Source of the DNA: Nanobdellota archaeon
GTDB taxonomy: Archaea > Nanobdellota > Nanobdellia > SCGC-AAA011-G17 > VGLX01
Assembly (NCBI GenBank): GCA_018894775.1
Contig: JAHIPG010000206.1
Span: 1-5,019, forward strand
Length of the DNA stretch: 5,019 nucleotides
Direction of reading: 5' to 3'
Part shown: in pieces, positions 4,588 to 5,019 of the stretch
Layout of the letters: each line of letters begins with the position of its first letter
Numbering within the stretch: position 1 is the stretch's first letter
Notes under the pieces: generated by a model
Told to the model about the DNA's origin: nothing
The model's input: only the letters and a program-made list of their open reading frames with translations
Database searches by the model: none
Made by a program: the position numbers and the translations under genes

Positions 4588-5019
4588 ATGGTAAAAATAT
4601 GGTCAAATATACCTTTCAGAGTGAAGGTTTCTGGAATAATAATCGGATCAATCTACACAGTCATTCTTGCAGCAAACTACGTGTTCTCACACAATGAAAG
4701 GAATTATAGTTCTTATTATGGCGATTCTGTAATAAAAATCGATGGAGCATTAAGCTCTACAAAATATGTAATAAAAGATGAAAGATATGCCAATATAAGT
4801 TTAGAACATAAGGTTCATAAAAGCAGAGTATACTGGAGGGATGTAGCCTATTATGATGGTGGATATAAAGGAAAACTTGATGGTAAGGTTGATGCGATTA
4901 AATTTGGAGAATATCCTTTAAGGGTAGGTGAGAAAAAAAGCCTTACAAGAAAAAGAGATTATGAAAAACATAAAGAACTATTTGATGAAGCAGATAAGAT
5001 ACTTGCAAAAGAAAAGATA
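4588..5019 (+). CDS. Membrane-anchored protein of unknown function, 3' end cut by window
   Basis: A frame open from ATG 4588 to the window edge gives 144 residues with no stop. An in-frame TGA at 4582-4584 excludes any earlier start, and the promoter at 4532-4546 has the right spacing. No Shine-Dalgarno site precedes the ATG. Residues about 14-33 (VSGIIIGSIYTVILAANYVF) form one hydrophobic helix after a short basic N-terminus (K3, R11, K13), so the rest is probably outside the cell, held by a signal anchor. The exposed part is Tyr- and Lys-rich with beta-like stretches, then a charged helical segment from about 115 (KKSLTRKRDYEKHKELFDEADKILAKEK) that may begin a coiled coil. The family is not recognised. 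A short frame from ATG 4578 stops after about 40 codons and is not the gene. Confidence 0.8.
   Translation, partial: MVKIWSNIPFRVKVSGIIIGSIYTVILAANYVFSHNERNYSSYYGDSVIKIDGALSSTKYVIKDERYANISLEHKVHKSRVYWRDVAYYDGGYKGKLDGKVDAIKFGEYPLRVGEKKSLTRKRDYEKHKELFDEADKILAKEKI

Overview
The window looks like a piece of an AT-rich archaeal chromosome. Three intergenic sites match the archaeal BRE plus TATA promoter pattern (CGAAAGG, CGAAACC or GCAAAGG followed by TTTATATA or TTTAAATA). One of them sits so close to its gene that the transcript should be leaderless. Genes inside an operon instead carry GGAGG-type Shine-Dalgarno sites, arginine is mostly AGA, and U-rich tracts follow genes. A DPANN-type or other low-GC archaeon is plausible, but nothing here fixes the lineage.

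Layout. (1) From the left edge to 1735 on the + strand is a UvrD/Rep-type superfamily 1A helicase with a C-terminal HRDC domain, lacking its first residues because the window cuts it. (2) Converging on it, with 18 bp between stop codons, is a PHP-domain metal-dependent phosphoesterase (2623 to 1754, - strand) with an apparently leaderless promoter. (3) Next on the - strand is a compact three-gene operon, 3771 to 2692. It encodes a 78-aa ribbon-helix-helix (RHH) DNA-binding protein, a 94-aa helical protein of unknown function, and a 177-aa low-complexity protein with four decapeptide repeats, a methionine-rich segment and a C-terminal four-cysteine zinc ribbon. It ends in a hairpin plus U7CU7 terminator. 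(4) Upstream is a separate - strand gene for an unrecognised 188-aa protein (4437 to 3871). (5) Divergent from that, a + strand gene for a membrane-anchored protein starts at 4588 and runs off the right edge.

The most striking feature is non-coding. Six GTAT tetramers lie at an exact 10-bp period (first bases 3775, 3785, 3795, 3805, 3815, 3825), from the TATA box to the start codon of the RHH gene. This has the geometry of a cooperative operator for a small RHH protein, so an autoregulated operon is the leading hypothesis. The operon contains no recognisable toxin and its two downstream products are unfamiliar, so it is the best candidate here for an undescribed system. The helicase and PHP protein are recognisable families, and their adjacency alone does not show that they work together.
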